Assembly (NCBI RefSeq): GCF_024171955.1
Contig: NZ_JAMTCS010000006.1
Span: 186,001 to 250,000 of the forward strand
Origin: Promicromonospora thailandica
GTDB lineage: Bacteria; Actinomycetota; Actinomycetes; Actinomycetales; Cellulomonadaceae
Length of the DNA: 64,000 bases
Direction: 5' to 3'
Positions within the stretch are counted from its first letter, which is position 1; each line of letters opens with the position of its first letter. Below are positions 50,818 through 63,300 of the stretch, piece after piece. The notes under the pieces were generated by a model, which saw only the letters and a program-made list of their open reading frames with translations, did not search any database and had not been told where the DNA came from. The position numbers and the translations under genes are program-made.

Positions 50818-52209
50818 TCAGACGACGGCGTCCCGCAGGCGGACCGCCGGGTCCAGGGCGCGGTCCAGGTCGACCTCCAGCGGGACGCCGCGGTTCATGA
50901 GCTTGCGCACCTGTCCGACCTCCCGCGGGGAGTCGACCAGCAGCACGGCCCGGACGGTGGCCACGCGGTGGCCCTCGGCGGTGCGTCGCGGGTGCCGGTC
51001 GAGCGCCCGCTCCAGGTAGAGCGCCGCCCAGCCGCCCGTCCCGCCCGGGGTTCCCCGCAGCACCACCTCGTCGAACGGGGAGGGCAGCCCGAACAGCGCC
51101 AGGTCGTGGCCGAGCTGCTGCGAGAAGACGTAGGGCGCGTGCGCCGGCACGGGCGCCAGCCCGAGGCGCTCGCGCACGTGCTCCGGCTCGGCGGCCCGCT
51201 CGTCGAGGCCGAGCAGGGCGCGGACGGTCGGCTCCGGGTCGTGCAGCGCGGCCGACCAGTGCCCGCCCGGCACCGGGCCGAACACCGGGTGCTCACGCGT
51301 GGCGACGTCGCCCACCGCCCACACCCGCCGCAGGGCGTCGAGGTGCAGGTGCCCCGCCGGGTCGGTGGGGGCGTGCAGGCCCATGAACCGGCCCGCGCGG
51401 TTGACCCGCAGCGCGCCGTTCGACTCCATCGGCAGCGAGCCGGCCAGCCACCGAGTCGCGGGGCGCGCCCCCACGGCGGCCAGCACCAGGTCGGCCTCCA
51501 GCACGCGGCCGTCGGCGAGGACCACGCGCGTGCCGTCGTCCGCGCCGTCGCCGGGCTCGGTCACCTGGTCCACGGCGACGCCCGTGACCAGGGTGACCCC
51601 GGCGTCGTCGTACCAGGGGGCGAGCAGGCCGCCGACGCGGCGGCCGAGCTGGCGCTCCAGGGGCACCGGGCCCGCCTCGACGACCGTGACGCGGGCGCCC
51701 GCCCCGGCCGCGACCCCGGCGACCTCGGCCCCGATCCAGCCCGCGCCCACCACGACGAGCCGCGCGCCCGGCACCAGCGCGGCGCGGAGCCGCTCGGCGT
51801 CCTCGGCGGTGTGCAGGGTCACGGCGGCGTCCCAGCCGTCCGGGCGTACGGGCACGCTGCCGCAGGCGAGCACGACGGCGTCGGCCACCACCTCGTCGCC
51901 CGACGCCGTCCGCACCACCACGCGCTCCCGGTCCACCTGCAGCCGGACCGCCGGGTCGGTGAGCCGCACGTCGTCCGCGAGGGCCGTGAGGTCCACGCCG
52001 AGGTCGTCGGCGAGCCAGACCGGCTCGGTGCGCTTGAGCAGCTCCTTGGACAGCGGTGGGCGGTCGTACGGTGGCACGCCCTCCGCGCCGAGCACCGTCA
52101 GCCGGCCGGTGAAGCCGTGCGTCCGCAGGGCGGCCGCGGTCTGCGCGCCCGCCAGGCCCGCACCCACGACCACGACGCTGCTGGGAACCTGTGCTGAGGG
52201 TGAGGGCAT
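50818..52209 (-). CDS. FAD-dependent ferredoxin-reductase-like oxidoreductase
   Basis: 463 residues from ATG 52209. The FAD site VVVVGAGLAGAQTAAALR, YDRPPLSKELL, the NAD site LVVVGAGWIGAEVAGVA, the FAD-binding VWAVGDVA and a C-terminal reductase domain are typical of ferredoxin reductases such as those for P450 or Rieske systems. No ferredoxin or oxygenase gene is adjacent. TACCGT lies 7 nt upstream of the start (leaderless pattern), with GAGG also present. Confidence 0.88.
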   Translation of the reverse strand: MPSPSAQVPSSVVVVGAGLAGAQTAAALRTHGFTGRLTVLGAEGVPPYDRPPLSKELLKRTEPVWLADDLGVDLTALADDVRLTDPAVRLQVDRERVVVRTASGDEVVADAVVLACGSVPVRPDGWDAAVTLHTAEDAERLRAALVPGARLVVVGAGWIGAEVAGVAAGAGARVTVVEAGPVPLERQLGRRVGGLLAPWYDDAGVTLVTGVAVDQVTEPGDGADDGTRVVLADGRVLEADLVLAAVGARPATRWLAGSLPMESNGALRVNRAGRFMGLHAPTDPAGHLHLDALRRVWAVGDVATREHPVFGPVPGGHWSAALHDPEPTVRALLGLDERAAEPEHVRERLGLAPVPAHAPYVFSQQLGHDLALFGLPSPFDEVVLRGTPGGTGGWAALYLERALDRHPRRTAEGHRVATVRAVLLVDSPREVGQVRKLMNRGVPLEVDLDRALDPAVRLRDAVV

Positions 52210-52318
52210 GGACCTCACGGTAGCCCGCGGGCCGCCAACCTGGGAACGCGCTGGCATTCAGGTTGCAAGGAGGTCACGGATCTCCTGGATCGTGACGTTT
52301 CGGCTGTAGTCTCGTGGC

Positions 52319-52765
52319 GTGGATCTCAGTGTGATGCGGACCGCCCCCGGCGCGTCGGGTGGCGCCACGACGCTCCTCGAGCCAGGCCCCGCCGGAACCG
52401 CTACGCTCGAACGCGTCGAGCAGGCAGCCCTGACCGGGCCCACCACGATCACCCGGGAGCCCGATCGCAGTGAGTCAGCGAGCGGTGAGGCCTCCGACAT
52501 GACGCTCCCGGAGCTGCAGCGCAGCAACCTCGCGATCTGGATGGTGCTCGTCGGCATCGTCCTGTCGGTGCTGCTCGGCCTGGTCGCCGGGGCGCGCGCC
52601 GGGGCGATCGGCATCGGCGTGGTGCTCGTGGTCTGCGCGATCTTCCGCGCGGTGCTCGACAACCCCGTGGGCCTGGTGATCCGCACGCGGACCATCGACA
52701 TCGTGCTGTACGGCGCGACCGCCGTGGTCATCGGCGTCCTCGCGGTCGCGACGCCGAGCATCTGA
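52319..52765 (+). CDS. DUF3017 membrane protein
   Basis: 148 residues from GTG 52319 with TAGTCT six nt upstream. A 65-residue soluble leader of low complexity precedes three membrane segments (NLAIWMVLVGIVLSVLLG, GAIGIGVVLVVCAIFR, TIDIVLYGATAVVIGVL). DUF3017 proteins commonly follow purH/folD in actinobacteria. The function is unknown. A shorter start (ATG 52334 or 52499) is possible. Confidence 0.7.
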   Translation: MDLSVMRTAPGASGGATTLLEPGPAGTATLERVEQAALTGPTTITREPDRSESASGEASDMTLPELQRSNLAIWMVLVGIVLSVLLGLVAGARAGAIGIGVVLVVCAIFRAVLDNPVGLVIRTRTIDIVLYGATAVVIGVLAVATPSI

Positions 52766-52783
52766 CGCCCGGGCCTACCGGGC

Positions 52784-53896
52784 TCAGCGCTCCGCGTCGC
52801 GCAGCGTGCCCGTGACCGGGGTCTCCGACTCGACGACGCACAGGATGCGCCGGTCGCCCTTGGCCCAGCTCTCCTCGGACGGCGCGATCGGCCAGTACTG
52901 CAGCTCCGACCGGGCCCACCGCAGGCCCACGAACGTGGCGAACTGCGGGTAGCAGTAGGCGTCGGCGGCATCCCACAGGGCCTGCTGCGTGGGGGCCTGC
53001 CCCTTCTTCGCCAGGTCGTCCGGAGCCGTGGTCTCCGCGTAGATCTCGCCGCCGTGCGCGGTGGTGCAGGGCACCACCGGGATCCGGTACAGCGTGGACC
53101 GGCCCGCCGTGGCCGCGGTGTCGAAGCAGTCGCCCACCTCGAGGTCGGGGATCTCGGCGCCGGTCGTCGCGGTCGTGTCCCCGCCGGGGGTCGGCTCGTC
53201 GGACGTCGCCTCCGAGCCGTCGTCGAGGTCACCGGCCTCGGCGTAGGGGTCCTCGGCGTACGGGTCCTCGGCGTAGGGATCCTGCGCGTACGGGTCGTCG
53301 GCGTAGGGATCGGTCTCGTACGGGTCGGTCTCGAACGGGTCGTCGGACGGCGCGGCGGTCGGCGACGGCGCGGCGAGGTCGGCACCGTCGTCGGACGAGA
53401 GGCCGAGCGGGCCCGCCAGGGCCGGCGGCACGAGCTCCCGGGCGGCGGAGACGAGGCCGGGCGGGAGCGACGACGCGTACGTCGGCGCGGCCACGACACC
53501 GAGCACGAGCGCGACGAGTGCGACCACGCCGACCGTCACGCCGCCCAGCGCGAAGTCGAGGGTGTGTACCGACGACTTCCTGGCCCGGCGGAAGCTGCCC
53601 GTGGCGTTGGCCTCGGCCGTGCGCATCGAGAGCACGAGCGCGGGGATCGCCAGCGGCCAGAAGAACAGGAACGCGGCCACCACCCAGCCGATCCGCGTGG
53701 GGGAGGGCCCTGTGGGGGTGTCGTCGTCGGCGGTCTCGGGTTCCGGGCCGTCGGACTCCGGGGCCGGCTCGGGCCCTGCCTCCGCCGTCGCGGTCTCCGA
53801 CCCGCCGGTCTCCGGGCTGTCCGGGCTCTCGCCCGGCGTCGGCTCGACCTCCTCGGGGCCGTCGGCATCGCGAGCGGTCTGCGTGGTGTCGGCCAT
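52784..53896 (-). CDS. Septum-formation-type membrane protein with repeat linker
   Basis: 370 residues. An acidic 65-residue leader precedes a membrane segment (GWVVAAFLFFWPLAIPALVL), a dispanin-like loop (MRTAEANATGSFRRARKSS), a second segment (VGVVALVALVLGVVAA), and a linker of tandem DPYAE/DPYET units from a 15-bp DNA repeat (about 53240-53342). The C-terminal domain begins LEVGDCFD and has PCTTAHGGEIYA and a final CVVESE: the conserved Cys pattern of septum-formation family proteins. It is the third of three tandem paralogues. Confidence 0.75.
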   Translation of the reverse strand: MADTTQTARDADGPEEVEPTPGESPDSPETGGSETATAEAGPEPAPESDGPEPETADDDTPTGPSPTRIGWVVAAFLFFWPLAIPALVLSMRTAEANATGSFRRARKSSVHTLDFALGGVTVGVVALVALVLGVVAAPTYASSLPPGLVSAARELVPPALAGPLGLSSDDGADLAAPSPTAAPSDDPFETDPYETDPYADDPYAQDPYAEDPYAEDPYAEAGDLDDGSEATSDEPTPGGDTTATTGAEIPDLEVGDCFDTAATAGRSTLYRIPVVPCTTAHGGEIYAETTAPDDLAKKGQAPTQQALWDAADAYCYPQFATFVGLRWARSELQYWPIAPSEESWAKGDRRILCVVESETPVTGTLRDAER

Positions 53897-53941
53897 GATG
53901 CGCGATCGTAGCGGTGCGAGGTTTCACCACGGAAGACCGGG

Positions 53942-54736
53942 CTACCGGTCCCCGACCTGCCCGGTCAGCGCGGTGTCGGACTCGGCCAGGCACGCGATCC
54001 GCCGGCCCTCCGCGCGCCAGTCCCACGCGTCCGGGGCCGTGTGCCAGAGGTGCAGCCCGGCGTCGTCGGCCGGTGAACCGGTGTGCTCCTCGAACGAGTC
54101 CCGGCACACCTGCGCCGCGTACCGCGCCATCCACGGGTCACCGGGGTACTCCGGGTCACCGGCGTCGTCGGCCGGCTCGAGCGCGGACGCGGCCACGTAG
54201 GTGATGTCGAACAGCTCGCCGCCGTGCGGCTGGTCGCAGGGCACGACGGCGACGGTGCGCACCACGTCGGTCAGGCCGTCGGTGAGGTAGCAGTCGCCCT
54301 CGTGCAGCTCCCACACGCTGGTGCCCTCGGCGGGGCCCGACCCGGGGACGTCGTCCGCCGGGTAGCTGGTCGCCGACTGCGGCCGGTCCGCCGCGGGGCC
54401 CAGCTGCCGCTCGAGCCACACGGCGAGCCCGACCGTGCCGGCGGTGAGCGCGACCGTCAGGACACAGGTGAGCACGATCGCGACGACGAGGCCGGCGATC
54501 CCGGCCCGGCGCGCCCGCGCGCCCTCGGCGGCGGCCTGCTCGAGGTCACCCGCGGCGAGCGCCGCCGTCGCCCGCTGCGTGTGCGGGTAGGCGAGGAGGC
54601 CGAACGGCCACAGGGAGAGCAGGGCGACCACCGTCCAGCCGGCGCCGGTGGACGGCGGGGCGGGCGGGCGGGGCACGGGAGCGGGACCGGGCGCGGGACG
54701 GTAGGCGTCCGGGACGGGAGCGTACGGGTCGGTCAT
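53942..54736 (-). CDS. Septum-formation-type membrane protein
   Basis: 264 residues. A short Pro-rich leader, membrane segment 1 (GWTVVALLSLWPFGLLAY), a loop rich in Ala/Glu (dispanin-like), segment 2 (IAGLVVAIVLTCVLTVALTAG) and an outer domain with LHEGDCYLTD, PCDQPHGGELFD and the final CLAESD. It shares the architecture of both neighbours but lacks the DPYAE linker. ATG 54736 overlaps the upstream gene by 4 nt. Confidence 0.75.
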   Translation of the reverse strand: MTDPYAPVPDAYRPAPGPAPVPRPPAPPSTGAGWTVVALLSLWPFGLLAYPHTQRATAALAAGDLEQAAAEGARARRAGIAGLVVAIVLTCVLTVALTAGTVGLAVWLERQLGPAADRPQSATSYPADDVPGSGPAEGTSVWELHEGDCYLTDGLTDVVRTVAVVPCDQPHGGELFDITYVAASALEPADDAGDPEYPGDPWMARYAAQVCRDSFEEHTGSPADDAGLHLWHTAPDAWDWRAEGRRIACLAESDTALTGQVGDR

Positions 54737-55500
54737 GACGTGGGCCTCGGGAGCAGGACCTGCGGGTGCTCGGAGAACTCGCCCTCCTCGGGGTAGAGCG
54801 CCTCGATATAGCAGACGCTCGACCGCTCGCCGGTGCGCCAGTCCTCGGCGTCGGGGTGCAGCACCCAGAGGGGCGCGACCTCACCCAGCGGCCGCCCGGT
54901 GTAGGCCCGGTACCGGGACTCGCAGTCGTACCAGACGCCGTCGTCGAGCGCTGCGGTGCCCGGGAACTCGTCGTAGGCGTGCTCGGTCACGCTGACCACC
55001 AGGCCGTCGTGCGGCCTGCTGCAGGGGATCACGTCGACATCCCCGACGAACCCGTCGCCGCTCGGCACCATGAAGCAGTCGCCCACCTGCAGCCGCAGCG
55101 GGTCGACGGCGATGGGGTCGCGCTCGGGGGCCGCGGCGCTCCGGTACGCCGGTGCCGCGGTGGACGTCTCGGCCGACTGGGCCGGGGGCGTCGGCCGGCC
55201 GAGCCACTCGAGCACGGCGGGCCCGTGCTGCACGCCCAGCACGACGAGCGCGATGTCGAACGTCAGGGCGAGGCCCGTCCACACGCCGCCGATCAGCACG
55301 CCGAGCCGGGCGTGACCGCGTGCGGCGCGTGCCTCGCGCTCCGCCGTCGGGGTGTCGCCCGCGCCCAGCGCCGCGGCCGCACGGTTGGCGGCGAGCACCG
55401 CGGCGATCGCGAGCGGCCAGAAGAGGATCATCGAGGCGACGACCCAGCCGCGGTGCAGGGGCACCCGCAACGGTCCGGCGGGGGTCGGGGGAGCGGTCAC
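54733..55500 (-). CDS. Septum-formation-type membrane protein
   Basis: 255 residues from GTG 55500. Segment 1 (GWVVASMILFWPLAIAAVLA), a loop with AAAALGAGDTPTAEREARAA, segment 2 (LGVLIGGVWTGLALTFDIALV) and an outer domain with LQVGDCFMVP, PCSRPHDGLVVS and CYIEAL. It is first of the three paralogues in the operon. The conserved cysteines suggest one or two disulfides in the outer domain. The exact role in septation is not established. Confidence 0.75.
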   Translation of the reverse strand: MTAPPTPAGPLRVPLHRGWVVASMILFWPLAIAAVLAANRAAAALGAGDTPTAEREARAARGHARLGVLIGGVWTGLALTFDIALVVLGVQHGPAVLEWLGRPTPPAQSAETSTAAPAYRSAAAPERDPIAVDPLRLQVGDCFMVPSGDGFVGDVDVIPCSRPHDGLVVSVTEHAYDEFPGTAALDDGVWYDCESRYRAYTGRPLGEVAPLWVLHPDAEDWRTGERSSVCYIEALYPEEGEFSEHPQVLLPRPTS

Positions 55501-55587
55501 GGCGGGATGTCTACCAGGTACTTCGTTGTTTCCGGGGCCACGTGACCAGATCGTGAGGCGACTTCACCCGGTGCGTCCTCGCTCCCG

Positions 55588-55641
55588 GTACGACGACGGG
55601 GCCGCACCTCCCGTACGAGAGGTGCGGCCCCGCCGTCGTAC
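55588..55641 (-). terminator. Hairpin terminator after aquaporin gene
   Basis: A 23-bp inverted repeat (55588-55610 with 55619-55641) with one mismatch and an 8-nt loop, 7 nt from the aquaporin stop codon. Its sequence is not of the dispersed palindrome family. Confidence 0.8.
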
Positions 55642-55647
55642 CGCAGC

Positions 55648-56634
55648 TCAGGCCTTGTCGCCGGCCTTCTTCTCCTCCGGCTCAGCAGTCTCCGGCTCGG
55701 CAGTCCCCGGATCGGTGGCCTCGGCCTCGGTGGTCTCGACCTCCGTGACCGTCTCGGTCTCGACGACCTCGGCCGGCTCGTCGTCGTCCTCGTCGTCCTC
55801 CACCAGCTCGAGCTCCTCCTCCGGGTCCACCGTGGCGAACGCGCGGTAGAACAGCGCGGCCAGGGCGGCGCCGACGAGGGGCGCGAGCCAGAAGAGCCAG
55901 AGCTGGCGACCCGCGCCGCCGGAGCCCCAGTCGTTGGCGAACAGGGCGGCGGCCGTGGAGCGGGCCGGGTTCATGCCCGTGTTGGTCACGAAGCTCGAGA
56001 TCAGGGTCAGCGCGGTGATGGCGGCGCCCACCGCGACGGGGCCGTAGGAGACGCGGCGCAGCGGGTTGTTGGCGCCGAGGTACACGCCCACCAGCACGGC
56101 GGAGATGATGACCTCGACCAGCAGGGCGGCGAGCCAGCCGAACTGGGCCCCGCCCTGCGTCAGCAGGTAGAGCGGGGAGCCCTCGCCGAAGCCGTTGACG
56201 GCGCCGCCGAAGGCGTCGGAGACGCCCGTCATGTCGGGGTTCTGGTTCTGGAGCAGCGTGACGAGGTCGCGCGGGTAGGTCGCGAAGAGCACGGCCGCGG
56301 CGATGACCGCGCCGACGAGCTGCGCGCCCCAGTAGCTGAAGGCGGTGCCGGCGGAGATCCGCCCGCCCAGCCAGGCACCCAGCGAGATCGCCGGGTTGAA
56401 GTGCGCGCCGGAGACCCGGTACACGGCCGCGGCGGCAGCGAGGTAGGCGAAGCCCGCACCGAGCGCCACGCCCATCAGGCCGGTGCTGTTCAGCTGGCTG
56501 TAGACGAGCAGGCCCACGCTCACGAGCACCAGCAGGAACGTGCCGAAGGTCTCGGCGAGCAGCCGGGAGAGCAGTCCGTGCGACCGCTCCTCGACCTCGG
56601 TGACGCCGCTGGTCGCGGCGAGGTCCTGGGACAT
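55648..56634 (-). CDS. Aquaporin (MIP family)
   Basis: 328 residues with six membrane segments and both NPA boxes: GAHFNPAISLG (Asn80-Ala82) and GMNPARSTAAALF (Asn222-Ala224). The Arg after the second NPA is the selectivity-filter residue. A loop of about 30 residues between segments 3 and 4 (LQNQNPDMTGVSDAFGGAV) is longer than in AqpZ. The last 65 residues form a very acidic tail (Glu/Asp/Thr), unusual for the family. It probably conducts water or small solutes. Confidence 0.93.
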   Translation of the reverse strand: MSQDLAATSGVTEVEERSHGLLSRLLAETFGTFLLVLVSVGLLVYSQLNSTGLMGVALGAGFAYLAAAAAVYRVSGAHFNPAISLGAWLGGRISAGTAFSYWGAQLVGAVIAAAVLFATYPRDLVTLLQNQNPDMTGVSDAFGGAVNGFGEGSPLYLLTQGGAQFGWLAALLVEVIISAVLVGVYLGANNPLRRVSYGPVAVGAAITALTLISSFVTNTGMNPARSTAAALFANDWGSGGAGRQLWLFWLAPLVGAALAALFYRAFATVDPEEELELVEDDEDDDEPAEVVETETVTEVETTEAEATDPGTAEPETAEPEEKKAGDKA

Positions 56635-56735
56635 GAAGTCAGTTCCTTTCAGTGGCGCACCCTCCGGTGCGCGTCATGGCGGCGTGCGTGCGATGTCGCG
56701 CACATCCTGCCATTACCGGGCTGAACAAAACCTGA

Positions 56736-57797
<1,062 letters not shown>

Positions 57798-57811
57798 CGG
57801 CCGCCCCGACG

Positions 57812-57853
57812 TGTCGGACGCTCGGGTCGCCCGGGTGACCTGAGCGTCCGACA
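57812..57853 (+). terminator. Hairpin terminator after mdh
   Basis: A 17-bp inverted repeat with one mismatch (57812-57828 with 57837-57853) and an 8-nt loop, 14 nt after the mdh stop codon. Confidence 0.75.
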
Positions 57854-57868
57854 GCTCGTGGCGCGTGA

Positions 57869-60175
<2,307 letters not shown>

Positions 60176-60187
60176 CAAAGGAGAACC

Positions 60188-60293
60188 CTGGCGAAGTAGA
60201 ACTGGGGCGAAGTAGAACTGGGGCGAGATAGAACTCTGGCGAGGTAGAACCACAGCGACCGCTGCGGTTCTACCTCGCCAGGGTTCTATCTCG
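60188..60293. repeat. 16-bp tandem repeat array with 34-bp hairpin after icd
   Basis: TAGAAC recurs at 60197, 60213, 60229 and 60245, an exact 16-nt period, within units of the type CTGGGGCGAAGTAGAA. Two more copies follow in inverted orientation. As a result 60224-60257 pairs with 60260-60293 in a 34-bp stem with one G-U type pair and one mismatch. It lies between icd (stop 60175) and the ABC exporter and probably ends icd transcription. Confidence 0.75.
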
Positions 60294-60372
60294 GCGGGAC
60301 GAGGTGACCTTGGTCGCTCCCGTGGAAAAAGAGGCCGGGAGTGTCGGTGTCCCGTCGTAGCCTCAGGAAACG

Positions 60373-63300
60373 ATGATCGACGCACCGCACACCCCCGAGA
60401 CCACGCCCCTTCCCGGGGCGTCGCCCCGCCCTGCGCCCGTGATGCCGGCCGACCCGGCGCGCCGGCTCGACTGGCGGCGGCTGCGCGGGCCCGCCGCGGT
60501 CGTCGCCCTGCTCGCCCTCACCGCCGGTGCCGTGGGTCAGGCCCTCGGCACGGCGGCGGCCGGTGCGCTGGCGGAGCACGCCACGGCGCTGGGGCTGGCG
60601 CTGCTGGCCCTGTGCGTGGTGGGCGGCGCGCTGTTCGACGGCGTGGGCCAGGTGGTCTGGGCCGGTGTCGTGGACCGCGCCGAGGGCAGGCTCCGCAGCG
60701 ACCTGCTCAGCGCCGCGCTGCGTCAGCCGCTCGCCACGCTCTCCGAGCAGGCCGTGGGCGAGGTGCTCGACCGGGTCGACGACGACACCCACGCCGTGGG
60801 CACGCTGGTGCGACGTCAGCTCTGGAGCGCCGGGCGCACCGTCGTGGGCACCGTGCCGATGTGGATCGTCGCGGGCGTCACGTGGTGGCCCGCCTGGGTG
60901 ATCTTCCCGGTGCTGGGCGGGCTCGTCGCCGTGCTCACCCGGCCTCTGCTCGGTGAGATCGCGCGGCGCAAGGTGGTCGAGGAGGCCGCGTGGACCGACC
61001 ACGCCGCGGCCTTCGAGGAGGCCGTCGCCGCTCGCAACGACCTGCGCACCAGCCTGGGCCAGGCGTTCGCCGTGCGCCGGCTGGCCCAGCTCTCGGCCGC
61101 CGTGCACGAGAAGTTCCGCGCCGTGGTCCGGGTCGAGGAACGGCTGCTGCGCCGGGCCGGCCTGGTGATGTACGCGCTGCTGGCGGGCACCGCGGTGGTC
61201 TGCGCCGTGCTCGCCTCCGGTGGCGGCCTGTCGGTCCAGCAGCTCGTCACGCTGTTCCTGGTGACCGCGATGTTCGTGGGCCAGATGGACAACCTGGTGC
61301 ACCACCTGCCGGACATCCAGGAGGGCCTCGGCGCGGTGCTGCGCATCCGCCAGATGCTGGCGGTGGAGCCCGAGCCCGAGGGCGGCGACGACGTGCCGCC
61401 CGGCCCGCTCTCACTAGAGCTGCGGGACCTGAGCTTCGCCTACGCGGAGGGCACGTTCGCCCTGACCGACGTGGACCTCATGGTCCCGGCGGGGGAGACC
61501 GTGGCGCTCGTGGGCCGCACCGGTTCCGGCAAGTCGACGTTGGCCGCGCTGCTGTCCCGGGCGGTGGAGCCCGCCCCCGGAACGGTGTTCCTCGGCGGTG
61601 CGGACGTGCGCGACCTGGACCTGCAGAAGCTGCGCGCCGCCGTGGGCGTCGTCACGCAGCGCACCGAGATCATCGCGGGCACGCTCGCGGAGAACATCGC
61701 ACTGTTCGCCGACGTGCCCCGGGCCGACGTCGAGGGCGCCGTGCGCGAGCTCGGCCTGACCGAGTGGGTCGCCGGGATGCCCGAGGGGCTCGACACGCTG
61801 CTCGGCCCCGGCGGCACCACGCTGTCGGCGGGTGAGGAGCAGCTCGTCGCGTTCGCCCGGCTCCTGGTCCGCGACGTGCAGCTCGTCGTGCTCGACGAGG
61901 CGACCGCGCGGATGGACCCGCTCACCGAGGCCCGTGTCGTGGCCGCGTCCGACCGTCTGCTCTCCGGGCGCACCGGCGTGCTGATCGCGCACCGCCTGGG
62001 CACGATCGAGCGGGCCGGCCTCGTGGCGGTGCTCGACCACGGCCGCGTGGTGCAGCAGGGGCGGCGGACGACGCTCGCCCGCACCCCCGGGCCGTTCCGC
62101 ACCCTCCTGGAGGCAGGCGCGAGCGACGGTGCGCTGGACGAGAGCGGGCACACCAGCGACGCCCGCGCGGCAGGGACAGGGGGCAACACGGCCGTGTCGT
62201 CGGACGCCGAGGCGTCCGACGACGCCGCAGCGCCAGACGACGCCGCAGCGCCAGACGACGCCGCAGACGCCGCAGCGCCCGAGACCGACGCCGTCGGCGG
62301 GCGCCGGCGCCTCGGCACCCCGCCGGACCTGCCCGAGCCGGGCACCGGCCCGAGCCTGGCGCGTGGCGTGCTGCACGCCCTGTTCGTGCGGCCGCGCTGG
62401 GGAGCGTTCGGCGCGCTCCTGTTCCTGCTGTCGAGCCTGGTGGCGGCGCAGGGCGCGGTCAGCGGCTTCCTGTGGGGCCGCACCGTCGAGGAGCTGCAGC
62501 AGGGCGTGCTGCCCGTCGGCGTCCTCGTCGCGCTCGCCGTCCTGCTGCTCCTGCAGCCGCTGTTCATCTCCCGCGCGCTCGGCGTCTACCCGCGCTGGTG
62601 GGTCGAGGTGCTGCTGCGCATCCGCATGACGGTCATGCACGGCCAGACCCGCCAGTACCGGCTGCCCGCCACGCCGCCGGGCGAGGTCGTGGCCCGCTCG
62701 ATGGACGCGGACCGGTTCGTCCGGTACGCCGACCGCTGGGTCGACTTCGTCAACGGCCTGCTGATCGTCGTGGCGACCGCCGTGATCAGCGGGACGTGGA
62801 CCGCGGGTGCCGTGCTGCTCGCCGTCATGGTGATCTCGGCGGGCGCCTCGGCCATCGGCCGCCCCATCGCGGGCCGCTCGGCCGCCGGCTCCTCCGCGGC
62901 GCGCGCCCGGTTCGGCCGCGCCCTCGTCTCGGCGCTGGACTCGGCCCGCACGGTGAAGCTCGCCGCGCGCACGCCCGACGTGCGCAGGCACCTCGGCGAG
63001 GTGGACTCCGGCCGCGTCAAGGCCGCCATCTTCGAGCACCGGGTGCAGGCCGTGCTCGACGCGGTGCCGCACGTGACGCTGTACGTGGGCGTCGTCGCGG
63101 CCTGGGCGTTCCTGCTCACCGGCCGCTGGGACCTGGCCACGACGCTGCTGGTCGCGAACGCCGTGACCGGCTTCGCGTGGTTCGGCGTGGTCGCGGGGGC
63201 CGTCGTCACCGAGGCGCCCGGCACCCGGGCGTGGCAGGTGGCCACGGCCCGCTTCGCCGACGGCGCCGACCTGGTCTCGCGGCAGCACCAGGTCGACCTG

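Noticed and set aside
60188-60293. CRISPR array
   Set aside because: The repeats are contiguous, 16 nt long and without spacers, and they fold back on themselves. No cas genes are nearby.
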